Assembly: GCA_030067915.1 (NCBI GenBank)
Contig: JASGCC010000019.1
Location: 2,480,001-2,544,000 of the forward strand
Direction of reading: 5' to 3'
DNA length: 64,000 bases
Source: Hydractinia echinata
Lineage: Eukaryota > Cnidaria > Hydrozoa > Anthoathecata > Hydractiniidae
Part shown: positions 46,801 to 56,328 of the stretch, in pieces
Layout: each line of letters opens with the position of its first letter
Numbering within the stretch: position 1 is the first letter of the stretch
Program-made: the position numbers and the translations under genes
The notes under the pieces: model-generated
Told to the model about the DNA's origin: nothing
Databases searched by the model: none
Seen by the model: only the letters and a program-made list of their open reading frames with translations

Positions 46801-48455
46801 TCGCAACCAATGTGCTAACTTTAAATATTTATGAATCCATGAGAATCATTAAAAATATATCGCATTTTCGGCATTACTTTGTGAATTCTTAACTGAAGTA
46901 CGCCTGTGTGACAGAAATACAACGGGTATTATTATTAATAGAAATTATAAATGGCTTTTTAATAAAAAATAAATATAAAATAAAACAGGGAAAGTAAAAT
47001 TCGTTTCCATGACAACGACTGTATAATCAAACATGGTAACAGACAGAGCAAGCGAGTATTATTATCTGTACCCCGGAAGAACCGCAGTTAACGTTTTTTG
47101 GGAAATAACTTAAAAACCATGTTTAACCACTTACGACAATGCTGTATTTATAAGCCCAAGATGTAAACTTGATGTAGGTGATCCGACCATCATAATCATT
47201 ACTGGTAACCAGGTTGACCTTGTTCCATTTTAAATGACGAATCAAATCGGCCCATACTCTCGCTTGATCAGAGTATGGTGGTACAGTACGGAGAAGAGTG
47301 GGATGTAAGGTCTATGAATAAAAAACAAAATGATAATAGTGGAAAAACTTTAAGTAGAGTTTTTATATTCTTTTTGGAGCGACATTTTATCAGTAACGCG
47401 AGGCTCAAATTATTAAAATAGCGAAGAAATTGCTAAACAACAGCCCAGCTTAAAGGGAGTGAAATATGAAACAGAAAAGTAGAACAATTGGAGATACTAG
47501 TCGTTAGCCCGTGGAAAAATCCACGGGTTCGCCCGTCGCAGCTAAGCTACCATTTTGCGTGACAGACAGACAGACAGACGGACAGACGGACAGACGTATA
47601 CGGGCATTATAATATAGATAAAACAGCACTAGTTTCCAGAGCTATCTACAATCCCAGATAAAATAAGTGGCAAACTGTGAAAAGTCAGTGTACCCCCTTC
47701 CCCAAATATCAAGGTTGATTTAGGCCTTGTTTTGTGCCTTGACACGTAGAGACAACACTGATGGAGGGGAGGAAAAGGAACACTATTTTGAGAGTATTAC
47801 CGCTATATTTTGTTTGGGATTGTAGTTCTAAATGTTATGTACGTTCAATGACAGTAAAAAATCAACAAGCAATAAGTAAACAGTTGAGTCTGTAAAAGAG
47901 AACCTAGCAAAATTTTGTGTCTCTTATAAAAAAATTGTGTTTTCAACTTTACGTTTCGAACAAACTAGCAAAGTAAAGTGATTTATTAGTACTCTTCCAA
48001 TTATCAGATTTCCAATATTTTCATCGAGCATTTTTTAATGTTTCAAATATAATATTTTTAATTATTTTAAGCATTACCTTATCTGACAACTCTGATTGTC
48101 TCGCCTGCACTGCAATCGTTGGTATGTTATAAAACGCGCATGCGTACGAGACAATATCTGGAGAGCTGCTTGAGTTTTGTGCATTTGTTGTAACAACTGC
48201 GTACACTTTATTACGGATCAAATGTTCGCATATATCTGTTGTAGCTTGAACTGGGTTGGACGAAAGATTATACCATGATGCATTTATTTTGCTGGAGTCC
48301 AACAATATCGCATGATTCATGTTATAATATTGCACACGCTTCTTTATAATGTTCTGCAAATTATCATCATTCACCAGGAAACCAATCTGATAGACCATCT
48401 CAGCAGTGACAACACAAGCCAAAATCGCCAAGAAAAATATACGTAACAGTTTCAT
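34843..48455 (-). CDS. NMDA-type glutamate receptor, GluN1-like subunit
   Basis: Ligand-gated cation channel subunit. Assigned exons: 48078-48455, 47135-47311, (candidate 38852-38925), 38510-38631, 38164-38341, 37710-37953, 37407-37578, 37185-37282, 36973-37114, 36611-36865, 36261-36409, 35666-35823, 35297-35568, 34843-35150; all from 38510-38631 onward join in phase. Signal peptide MKLLRIFFLAILACVVTAE. The amino-terminal domain includes LLRTVPPYSDQ. S1/S2 ligand lobes carry TINNERAQYIEFSKPF, SSVDAYFRRQVELS and AFIWDSPVL. M2 has MWFSWGVLLNSGIGEG with the Asn pore residue; M3 is SYTANLAAFLVLDRP; after M4 the QDRKNR region resembles the GluN1 C0 segment. One stretch of about 40-50 residues of the amino-terminal domain is not securely placed: phase requires at least one more exon. 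The exon 47135-47311 end is also uncertain (alternative donor near 47175). Expected total is near 925 residues, as for GluN1. Confidence 0.92.
36432..36575. repeat. Two abutting palindromic MITE copies in a receptor intron
   Basis: CAACCTCGTTTCCAGGGCTC at 36432 and CAACCTCGTCCCCAGGG at 36518 each start a unit with CAAAAAG and AAAAACCC cores; the last ends AAGGTTG. Lies between exons 36261-36409 and 36611-36865. Confidence 0.6.
38409..38487. repeat. Palindromic MITE copy with exact 9-bp target duplication
   Basis: A 79-bp unit from CAAACTCGACCCCCGGGCTC to GGGATCGAGGTTG, flanked on both sides by ACAAAAAGG (38400-38408 and 38488-38496). Lies in an NMDA-receptor intron, 22 bp from the exon at 38510. 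Confidence 0.85.
40012..40569 (-). CDS. Uncharacterised basic protein, 185 residues
   Basis: Not recognised. A single open frame from an ATG in a favourable context (AAAACATGAAAG) to a stop at 40012. The frame extends upstream to 40641, but this ATG begins the part that looks coding. Composition is ordinary for a cytosolic protein: RRDTRRRRANTYTSGMGRRK near the N-terminus, a middle segment TLQCYAFYRTEEYKRDILCE that looks helical, a Pro/Lys-rich stretch (GKPPSSLRYKKPKKKEK) and WNYHHRPGKCRYLRYPPTPP near the end. No signal peptide or membrane segment. It lies within an NMDA-receptor intron on the same strand, so it must be a nested gene or a chance frame; length and lack of low complexity favour a gene. 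Confidence 0.5.
   Translation of the reverse strand: MKEITLGEDNWEISSTGEVSRRDTRRRRANTYTSGMGRRKISEESKYILPPLKNKNKLFTVNDVQQTEKKRAGTVNDTLQCYAFYRTEEYKRDILCERVKEFLTKEIPGKPPSSLRYKKPKKKEKVAPTFTLPVRSSSPINTNSCPNFKQIADHAKWNYHHRPGKCRYLRYPPTPPLQSHEIFFT
41206..41605. promoter_or_regulatory. Cluster of perfect CRE octamers (TGACGTCA)
   Basis: TGACGTCA occurs at 41206-41213, 41227-41234 and 41598-41605, with another at 43971-43978. This is the consensus site for CREB/ATF-type bZIP factors. Four perfect sites in 2.8 kb is far more than chance in AT-rich DNA, but function is inferred only. Confidence 0.4.
42345..42445. repeat. Palindromic MITE copy with 9-bp target duplication
   Basis: CAACCTCATTCCCAGG at the left and CCTGGTGATGAGGACG at the right, flanked by TTCATAGAT (42336-42344) and TTCATTGAT (42446-42454), one mismatch. 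Confidence 0.8.
43019..43100. repeat. Palindromic MITE copy with exact 9-bp target duplication
   Basis: 82 bp from CAACTTCGACCCCGGGC to CCTGGGGTCATGGTTG, flanked on both sides by GGCGTTAGA (43010-43018, 43101-43109). The centre reads TTTTTGTCTC...GATATCAAAAAGAG. Confidence 0.88.
43382..43678 (-). CDS. Small uncharacterised basic protein, 98 residues
   Basis: Not recognised. An open frame from ATG at 43678 to TGA at 43382. Basic, with HQAHANARGRRCAVLEDDIK, RRPSFHRRTHHKSTQTEDES and a C-terminal RGRRGSIASSILS. No signal peptide or membrane segment. It sits in the NMDA-receptor intron on the same strand. It could be a single-exon gene, one exon of a larger nested gene with the frame at 40012-40569, or chance. 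Codon content looks less AT-biased than the surroundings, which favours coding. Confidence 0.4.
   Translation of the reverse strand: MVPYGDEVDVKMNFSSKAIATYREQMHQAHANARGRRCAVLEDDIKIFLKQRRPSFHRRTHHKSTQTEDESWNDQEVCRIILANIRGRRGSIASSILS
44736..44879 (+). CDS. Short candidate ORF or first exon, 47 codons
   Basis: ATG in a strong context (CACAAAATGGCG) opens a 47-residue frame, MANKYSPSVYGSISGRN..., ending TGA at 44877. The surrounding 44280-44900 is richer in CpG than its neighbours and promoter-like. It is antisense to the NMDA-receptor gene. A donor-like ACACAC|GTACGA near 44863 would allow splicing onward. Weak evidence. Confidence 0.25.
   Translation: MANKYSPSVYGSISGRNNARAKTETENSCKNDLKHERQRTNTRTKTN
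47494..47623 (+). repeat. Retroelement tail with (GACA/GACG)n
   Basis: TTAGCCCGTGGAAAAATCCA, then CGGGTTCGCCCGTC, a GACAGACAGACA / GACGGACAGACG run and TATACGGGCATTATAATATA. This arrangement looks like the 3' end of a non-LTR element or a SINE. A diverged relative is at about 46115-46180 (AGCCGTTAGACCGTAAAAAA). Confidence 0.5.
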
Positions 48456-50362
48456 ATTTCCCTTTTTTTTAACTATCAACTTCTTCTGAAATTAACAAAA
48501 AAAATATTAAGTTAAACATTTTTACCCAAGTGAAATGAAGGAGACTAGGTCGAGGTGGGCTTGTTTTGTAACCAATGAACGTATGACAGACAAAATAAAA
48601 AAATAGTCAAATGTAAGAAAATTCTGATTTTAACTTCACCTAACTTCACCAAAACTTTCAGTAGATGGTTATACCATATACCTCGACAACACTTTCAAGC
48701 TTTAATGGAACAAAAACAAATTATAAGCTAAATCTTACTGCTCGAGGATCTTGGCTAGTTCAGCAGATCATTCACGTAACACTCGAACACACACACAAAC
48801 TAAGACATGGCAATTGTCTCTTCCATACAACACAAAATTTTTGTCCAGCCACTTCAACACACCAACAATTATCACACAAAATATATTTTCCGATTATAAC
48901 TATTAGCTTTCTACGAATATATTATACGTTTCAGTAACATTAATTTTTCTTATAATTGCAACTGAACAACATATATGAAGCAAAAAATAAATCAATTATG
49001 GAAAAATCCTTCTAATTTTTTTTTTTTGCGATCTTCTCTGATCAGCAAAACAAATTTTTCAGTCATATTTTTATACATTCTTCAATACCGATAGGAAAGC
49101 GATGAATAACTTTTATAAAATATGGATGTGATACTTCTAAATTATTTAAAAACTTGTACATCTGCGTGCGAAAAAATAACAAAGAAAAGGCAGAGTGCAA
49201 CAACTTAGTTCCCAGTCCACTAGTAGCCCAACGATTTTTATTATGAAAAAAAATGAAACGGGATTCCAATAATTAACATCTTAATAAAAAATAAAAGGAT
49301 TCTAATTTTTATGAATGTTTTTTTCACGTTCTTGTCTTGTTGAAAGAAAACTTATAAAAAAGAAAGGAAAACCCTGAATATAAAGCTTGTGTACTTTTTC
49401 AGAACTTTGCAAGAATATTGAACATTAAGTACAATTCTAGATATGTAGAGCTTTTTTAAGTGTTATACTGTGATTGGATCCTGGGGTCGAGGTTGGGACA
49501 TCGAGCTTTATCAAAAGTATTTGACTCACTCTATCTGAAAAAGCTCTCGCGGTTTATTACTATGTTCGGGCGTACCAAGGGCGCACAAAGGGCGAAGATA
49601 AAAAGGAAAGAAAGGGGAAAATCATTTAATGGTAACATAACCAGATCTGTTTATATTCATAATCATGACCAAGAAACAGATAAATATAACTTTTTCTTAT
49701 CACTTATATTTGCCCGCCCATTATTTATTTATTTATTTTTGTTTTATTTTCTTCATTTTCATGTTTGTGTCTGTAAATGGGGACACATTATTTGCTTTCT
49801 CCCGATTTATGACAAAACATTAGTAATAAATTTATAAGGAGTATTCTCACTTTGGCGCCGTAAGGAAACTTCTGTTCCTGGGTACGAGGTTGATATTTTT
49901 TATGTATGTATGTATGTACCACGTCCAGTAATTCAACACGGCGCGTGTGAAAAGTTTTATTTTAGGAATTCTTGCATCATAAATGATTTTTTTATAGTGT
50001 ATTTCAGCGGTGTTAATTTCCATGGGATCACGGGGTCACGTCCCTATTCATGTTGCTATGTATAACATCGAATCAACATTATCATCACCAACCTACCTGA
50101 CAAGATAACGCCTACCGTGGCAGTTATTATTTTATTCCTATTCGACATATTAATATCTAATTTTTGCAAAGAGTAACATCGCTGCCATTATCTTTAGTGT
50201 GATGAAAAACAAAATAACTAGAAATAAAAACCCACAGGCAATCCAAGCTCCAATCCGTCCTCCCTCGTTTCGCGCAGTACTGACATGATTTTGTTCGCCT
50301 CTCTTAATAAAGTTGACCTTTCCGAAATAATTTGGGTAATCAAATCAACTATAATGCAGAAT

Positions 50363-50467
50363 CAACCCCGTCCACAGGCCTTTTTGTCTCTCATCGGCGC
50401 TGCGCTTTTTGATTCGTCTCGCCGTCCGATATGCAAAAAGAGACAACAGGTCCTGGGATCGAGGTTG
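50363..50467. repeat. Palindromic MITE copy with near-perfect 9-bp target duplication
   Basis: CAACCCCGTCCACAGGCC to GGTCCTGGGATCGAGGTTG, with TTTTTGTCTC and CAAAAAGAGACA arms. Flanks are ATGCAGAAT (50354-50362) and ATGCAGATG (50468-50476). Confidence 0.8.
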
Positions 50468-50684
50468 ATGCAGATGATCAGAAGCGAACCTTAAGCTTGT
50501 ACCATACATTTATTCATGCAATAACGTCACAAGCGATGAAGTTGAATATGTACGTGACACCTTGATAAGCAAAAAAAGCACAATGACTAACTTACAAGAG
50601 AAATAAGAAAAAATTATAGTAGAGATCGTTTTGTGCAGATCAGTAAGGATTTTTCTTAAGATTAATATTCTACACATCCCATCT

Positions 50685-50750
50685 TCGTCCCAGTCGCCAC
50701 TAAGTTTATCAGAAACAACAAACTGGCCTGAAAACGAGGTTGATACTTTC
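50685..50750. repeat. Degenerate palindromic MITE copy
   Basis: CATCTTCGTCCCAGTCGCC at the left and CTGGCCTGAAAACGAGGTTG at the right; shorter and more diverged than the copy at 50363. Confidence 0.4.
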
Positions 50751-51339
50751 CTATATATCACAAAATCTCTTTTCTTGCCGAACTTTTACTAACCTACTCA
50801 CTACACTGTGTTTTTTGTTCGTTAGAAAAGAAGGTTTTTGATAGGAATTTTCTTTTCATCAAAGTTTTGTGTAATTCATTACCGTATTGATGTTCAAAAT
50901 GAACTTATTGTATGCTCAACATTTTTTGTTCTTTAACCATCGAATGGTTTACCCATCGCATGCATCTTTTTTGTATGTTTTGATAGGAAAAACCAAAACA
51001 ATACAAACAGCTTAACACTAAGCCTATTTCGAATTTCTATATAAAAAAAAACTTCATCTAGAGAGTAAAAACTGTGTCTGATTGGTTTAAAAACCCTATT
51101 GGAGACTTGGTTTGATCTTACAATATATTAACTAGACTAAAAAAAGACAAAATTTATGTATATATATTCTCATATCACATTACAGTTGCCTGTAAGCAAT
51201 CATATCATGAACAATAGAAAAATAATATAATAAATATATAAATTATTTCTGTTGATGATATAGTGCAGATATACCACATATTCCACTATTTGTCTCATCA
51301 CGTTCATGTTATCCTTTTTGTTTATTAATGCTCGCACGC

Positions 51340-51480
51340 TCTGTATTTCGTTATCTTTTACCATTTTACATTCAAACAAGTGTTCCGTCGTTTCGTTTTC
51401 GTCTCTACACAATACACATTTCTCTTGCTCTCTCCCGTAGTTCCCTGATATTCCAACATATTTAATCGCAATGCCATTAT
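51340..51480 (-). pseudogene. 3' remnant of a non-LTR retrotransposon (zinc-binding tail)
   Basis: Reading leftward, the frame contains EKCVLCRDENETTEHLFEC. A C-x2-C...ETTEHLFEC tail is typical of the zinc-binding segment after reverse transcriptase in LINE-like elements. No reverse-transcriptase core remains nearby. Confidence 0.5.
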
Positions 51481-51802
51481 AGTTTGTTTTCGACTGTTGT
51501 TAATTCCTAAACTTTCTTCCATACTCATCGCCCGATATAAATCTTAGTTTCTTTTTTTGCTTGGTAACATGGTAACATAACTTGGTAACATCCATTGTTC
51601 TTTCTTCATTTTTGTATTTCCTTCATCTCTCAATGTCGATACCATGGACGTCAGCATATAATGGAAACCATGCTAGTGAAAAATTTGCATTGTAATGTCT
51701 TTTTCGTCGTTTTGGACGTGATGCGAAAATCTCTTCAAAAAGATGACTGGAAGGGGTAGATTTTTGTATAAAAAAGTAGAAGCAAATGAGAAATTTCATA
51801 AG

Positions 51803-54800
51803 AATATAGAGCAACAAAATATGTTGATACTGAGAAAAAGCACGATGAAAATTCGCAACGTTACTATGAAAACCGGAATCTTGTTAGAAATCGACTTAAA
51901 AGATTGAATGTAAGAAAAACTGAACATGCAGAAAGTAATAACCAGGTTAAAGATGGCGCAGGACTAAGTCCAAAGAAGCTTGATCCACCTTCAAAAGCAA
52001 ATTGCACAAAGGTAGACAAACAGCTGGATAAGTTAAAAGTCCTGCGAGTTTCAGAGCAAGAATTAATAGATGAGCTAATGCAAAAGGAAGAACTGGAGAA
52101 GAATGAGAAATTCAAAAAAGCCTATTACCCTCAAAATAGATTTTCATATGTAGCTAAAGGCAAAAACCAAAATGACGTTTTCTTTAAAAAAGATGATGGA
52201 AAGACGCTAAAGAAAGAAAGGGAAGTGGTCAAAAAACCGTTTCAAAGAGAATCCTTTAAACCGATGTTTTCTAAGAAACCAAAACCTGACTATGTGACTG
52301 AGAAAGAGAGAAATCCAAAGTCTTATCACTTTGTTCCGAATTATAAAAACGATCCAGGAAGATTCAAATGGGTGGCACCAAATGTAAAAAAGGAAAAACT
52401 CGTCGAGCAAAAGCAACAGAATGGCTTGCAAAATAAATTACCTGACGACAAAAGTAGAAAAGCAGATACTTGTGAAGGAAATGATGAAGGTTTTACAGAG
52501 GAAGATTTTGAAGCCATGGATTGTATAGAAAGCTTTCAAAAAGGAGAAGAAGAACGAAAAGAGCTTTGCAAACGTGTAGATGAAGAGAGTCTAAAAGAGC
52601 CTTTTGATATTGAAGGAGAGAAAGGCGAAGGCAAAATCAACGAATGTAATCTACAAGACAGGTCAGTTGACAAATCTAACGAGCAGATACAACTAACAGA
52701 TTCTAAAATACAAAAGCAGTCAATGCAAAAGGATCCTTATCAAGTTGAGACGATTGGGAAAGAAACTCCTGAAAATACTTCAAAATTACAAGAAAAAAAC
52801 GATGTTCTACCCGTGAGCAACATTGTTCCACAAAAAGAGGTTCAACAGAACGTCCAGCAAACAACAAGAAAAAGGTTAAAACTGGAAGATATATTTAAAG
52901 AGATGCTCGGAGTGAAATGTAATGATCCAGTTACAGAACATAAACCATGGCAAAACTATCAAAACGAAGGAACCGGCGAAAATCAAGATGATGGAGTAAC
53001 GGCACAAAAACAGCCTCTGATGAGGAGTATTGTCATGGTTGCGGATCTGGAAAAGGAGTTAATGAGAGGCCTAAATATTTCTGCTAACACAAAGGGAAGT
53101 TTTACTGCTGATGTCAATTTACAATCTACACATGGCGAAGATGTAAGCAAAGACATAAAGACTGAATACACGCCAAGTGCGTCAAGCAACAAAGAAAAAG
53201 AAGCGAAAGAAGAAACCCAAATTTCATTGGAGAGTGATTCAGGAATTGACTTAGCTAAAGAAAAGATTTTGCTAAATAAAGAAAGTGAAAAAGTTAAAGA
53301 GGCTGAAATAATCAAAAACCATGAAAAAGAAAAAGATGTACAAGAAGATGAAGAAGAAGATGGTCAGGGAAAAAAAGAAGAAGAAAAAAACGAAAAAGAA
53401 CAAGAACAAGAACATATTGGAGATCTGGTAGTTGGTCAAAGTACAGAAATTGTGTCTGGTGAAGTGACGCGACAAAGCAAGTCAGCAGAGAGTGACAGTA
53501 ACGATACTGAAAGCACCAAAAGTGACGATGATCGCGACGATACAACTTTTACTGAAACTAGCGAGAGTGAAAGCAGTTTAAGCGATTCTTCCGAATACAG
53601 CCTAACAGATGATAGTAGTGCCGCTCAGAGTTACTCCGAGGACGATGACCTTTCCGAGACAAATGAAAAAGACTGTTCATCGAGCAGTGAACGTTTATCT
53701 GATAGTCGTGAAGATTGCAGTGACGTGAATAAAAAAAGACGGCGATCCCTAAAAAGAAGCAGCACTCATGTTGTTGACAAAAATACTTTTAGTGACAAAA
53801 CTAAAAATTGTTTGCCACAAAATTCCGTACAACGAAGAGAAACTACGCCGATTAGAAAAATACATTATGTGCCGAGCAGGGTAAAGAATTGTAAAAAGCT
53901 TTACAACTGGAAAACGAATCAAATTGAAGAGCTGAATCGTGGAAGACGTAAAACGTCTGGATACACTGCCCCAAATACAAATGTAAGATTACCTGTAAAA
54001 GATGCAAGTACTGTTCCTAAGAAAGAGAATCCGGCAAGTAAACCTACAGCTAAAGTTGAAAGTGCCAGCGTCCATCGATGTGATAACAAAACACAAGATA
54101 AAAAACCTGAGAGTGAAGACAGAATGCTAGCTGATGAAGTCGCAAGATTAGATGAGGAAATTCGAAACAATTTAGTAAATGTGCCGAGTTTTGCTGATGT
54201 GATAAAAACTCCGCAAATCACGTCCGAAAAACCGATGATGTCAGCAAAAGAAGAGACGAAATGTGAAGATAAAGCAATCTTGCAATTGCCTGACGACAAA
54301 CAGGAAATAGACGCAGAAGAAGACAAGGAAGAAGATGAGCATGAAATCCAGATTAATAACAAAGCAATACGAACACCAAATAATACACCAAATAGTTTAA
54401 GCCAAAATGGTGACAGGTTGAAAGAAATATACGAAGAAACGCTTAGAGTTCTTGATAGGTTTGATGTACCATCTGAAGACGTAAGTTGGACATAAATGTT
54501 CTTCCATACAAACTGTATTGTTGGTAGAAGCTTGATATTTTTATGTTGTCCTATTTTTTTTATTAATTTTATGTATAGAACGTTGAAGGAAACAAAGCGA
54601 ATCATGCAAATTTATGTAGAGTTTATGAGCCAAGTCCAAGAAAGCGAGATTTTAAAAATGACGTGAAAAGGGATGTTCTTCTGATGGAAACCTTGACAGT
54701 ACAGGTAATGGCGCGATTTGTTGCGCATGCGTATGTGTATTTATATGAGATTGATTATTTTTTTGGTTTTTTTCAGGGAGGCGAAGACGGAGTGACAGAT

Positions 54801-55435
54801 CGTGTTGGCCAATCATACGGCATGTTTCAATCACATTGGTAAGGTGGATATCGCGGGATTAACTACTTTATTAAACGGTTGCAGTACTCTCCCATTAACT
54901 GAAACCCCCTGATGGACCAAAAAAATATTTTGACTTATCGGGACATTCTGTAACTCGAATTTTGACAAAAAATCGAAAATAACTCGACTTAGCGACATCA
55001 ATCCTAACTTAAACGAATATGTATATATACAATCTTAGCGAGATTTTGCAAGTGCCTTGTACTTTTATGTTTGGGTTTCAATTATCGAAATTGTGTTAGA
55101 ATTGGAAATCTAGTTATTTTTCTGAAAGGAAAGTAATTTTGTAAATTAGGTCTCCAGTGGAAGAAGAAGTTGCATGGTGGAGTGGTTTATCTGGAAATAT
55201 AGAATACGAGGGTAAGGGCAAATTAATAATCGCTTTTCCAACTTTCAATTTCTTTTTTAGTTTATAAAAGTATTTGTGCCTATATTTAGAATTACTTTTA
55301 TTGAATGAGAGGCCAGTCCCCAAGTCGTTGTGTCATTCGACAGTATGCAAGAAAGATTGTTATTTTGGATCCGGCAATCAACTTTATTTGCATTCGCCTC
55401 GCCAATATGGTAAAAATAGCTCAAAACAATTATGA
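51803..55435 (+). CDS. Large acidic, disordered protein, 5 or more exons, unrecognised
   Basis: Family not recognised. Exons about 51803-54480, 54579-54704, 54777-54838, 55150-55211 and 55290-55435 join in phase and end TGA, giving roughly 1,000 residues. The 5' end is open: no in-frame ATG lies between a stop at 51799 and residue LMQKEEL (52078), and AGs near 51802 and 51809 could be splice acceptors, so an upstream exon is likely. The N-terminal part is Lys/Glu-rich with NRFSYVAKG and NYKNDPGRFKWVAP. The middle (53300-53700) is a Glu/Asp/Ser acidic region, followed by basic KKRRRSLKRSS. The last exons encode a more ordered tail with GQSYGMFQSHW, EEVAWWSGLSGNIEYEELLL and a Cys-containing CHSTVCKKDCYF. 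No signal peptide or membrane segment. A nuclear or cytoskeletal role is possible but unsupported. Confidence 0.75.
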
Positions 55436-56328
55436 TTCTTTTTTTTATTATAAGGCAAGAATTAGATTTCATTTTTAATTGGAAATCAGTTGAGAAGTTT
55501 TTACCTATCGTTGTGTCTTTGTATGTAAGATTTGAATTTGTATTTCGCATGCTGTCAGTAAATTTCGCGGTTTTTATGTCATTTTTTTATTTATTTGTTG
55601 TTTGAAAATTAATTACTGGATTTTACTGGTCGCCGTTAAAGCTTATACGACTTGTGGATTTTTAAAAAAAATAATAAAAAATAAATTAAACGACAAGCCT
55701 AACAAGTTGAAATCATTTAATTCAAAATGGTAGTCCTCAGTGCGAAAGGAAGAAAAATATAATCATGTGTATATATATATTCGTGTTTTGCAATGTTTTT
55801 CTGCCAGCGTTACAGTGTCACAAAGCTCGCGATTAATGTGTATTTTATGCAAAACTACTTATAATTGTAATGGAATTATTTTTACTAAATAAAAGAAAGT
55901 TGTTTTTATTAACAAACAGAATGCTCCAACTGTTTCCATCTCACGAATTCTCCTGTTTTCTAGCCAAAGCCAGACCAATCAGGCGCCAATCTCGCGTAAA
56001 ATACAAACCATCTTTATGATAAACATCGGATATTTTCGACAACAATTTGTTCTCAATTTTTTGCACTTATCTTATCGAAAGAATTGTGAATTTTATTACG
56101 AACTGAGAAAATTTTGACTGAGATAAGAACTCCTTGCAAAAGATGTTATAAAGAAATAAATAAAATCATTTAAAATATATCTTGGGCTGGTCGTAATAAA
56201 AAAAAAAGATGTGTAGATAACACAAAATAAGATTATATATCTCTCACAGAGCAATATTGTTTGGTTTGATGCTATTTGCTATGACTGAAGCATATAGTTA
56301 AAACTGCAAAAAAAGCGGGATAGGAAAC
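55436..56328. other. Intergenic; 3' UTR and GPCR upstream region
   Basis: AATAAAAG at about 55888 could serve the upstream gene. The rest is AT-rich and probably contains the GPCR promoter and 5' UTR. No coding frame supportable. Confidence 0.4.

Larger units (their letters stand above)
38926..47134. other. Large NMDA-receptor intron with nested candidate genes and repeats
   Basis: The ~8-kb interval between amino-terminal-domain exons contains two minus-strand frames (40012-40569, 43382-43678), a short plus-strand frame (44736-44879), two palindromic MITEs (42345, 43019) and CRE-like octamers. At least one missing receptor exon should lie in or next to this interval. 45080-47100 is otherwise AT-rich with a diverged repeat near 46115-46180. 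Confidence 0.5.
48456..51199. other. Receptor upstream region; MITE debris, no gene
   Basis: Presumed 5' UTR and promoter of the NMDA-receptor gene at the left. Single MITE-type ends (CCTGGGGTCGAGGTTGGG at 49481, GGGTACGAGGTTG at 49881), a TATG microsatellite (about 49900) and two full MITE copies (50363, 50685) occur. Open frames are short and unrecognised. Confidence 0.45.

Noticed and set aside
51623..51817. 64-residue minus-strand frame upstream of the acidic protein gene
   Set aside because: No recognisable domain; overlaps the likely splice-acceptor region of the plus-strand gene, so evidence is too weak to call.
53272..54605. Minus-strand Phe/Leu/Ser-rich frames (53272-53545, 53919-54605)
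   Set aside because: Antisense to the Glu/Lys/Ser-rich exon of the plus-strand gene; no independent domain or splice structure.
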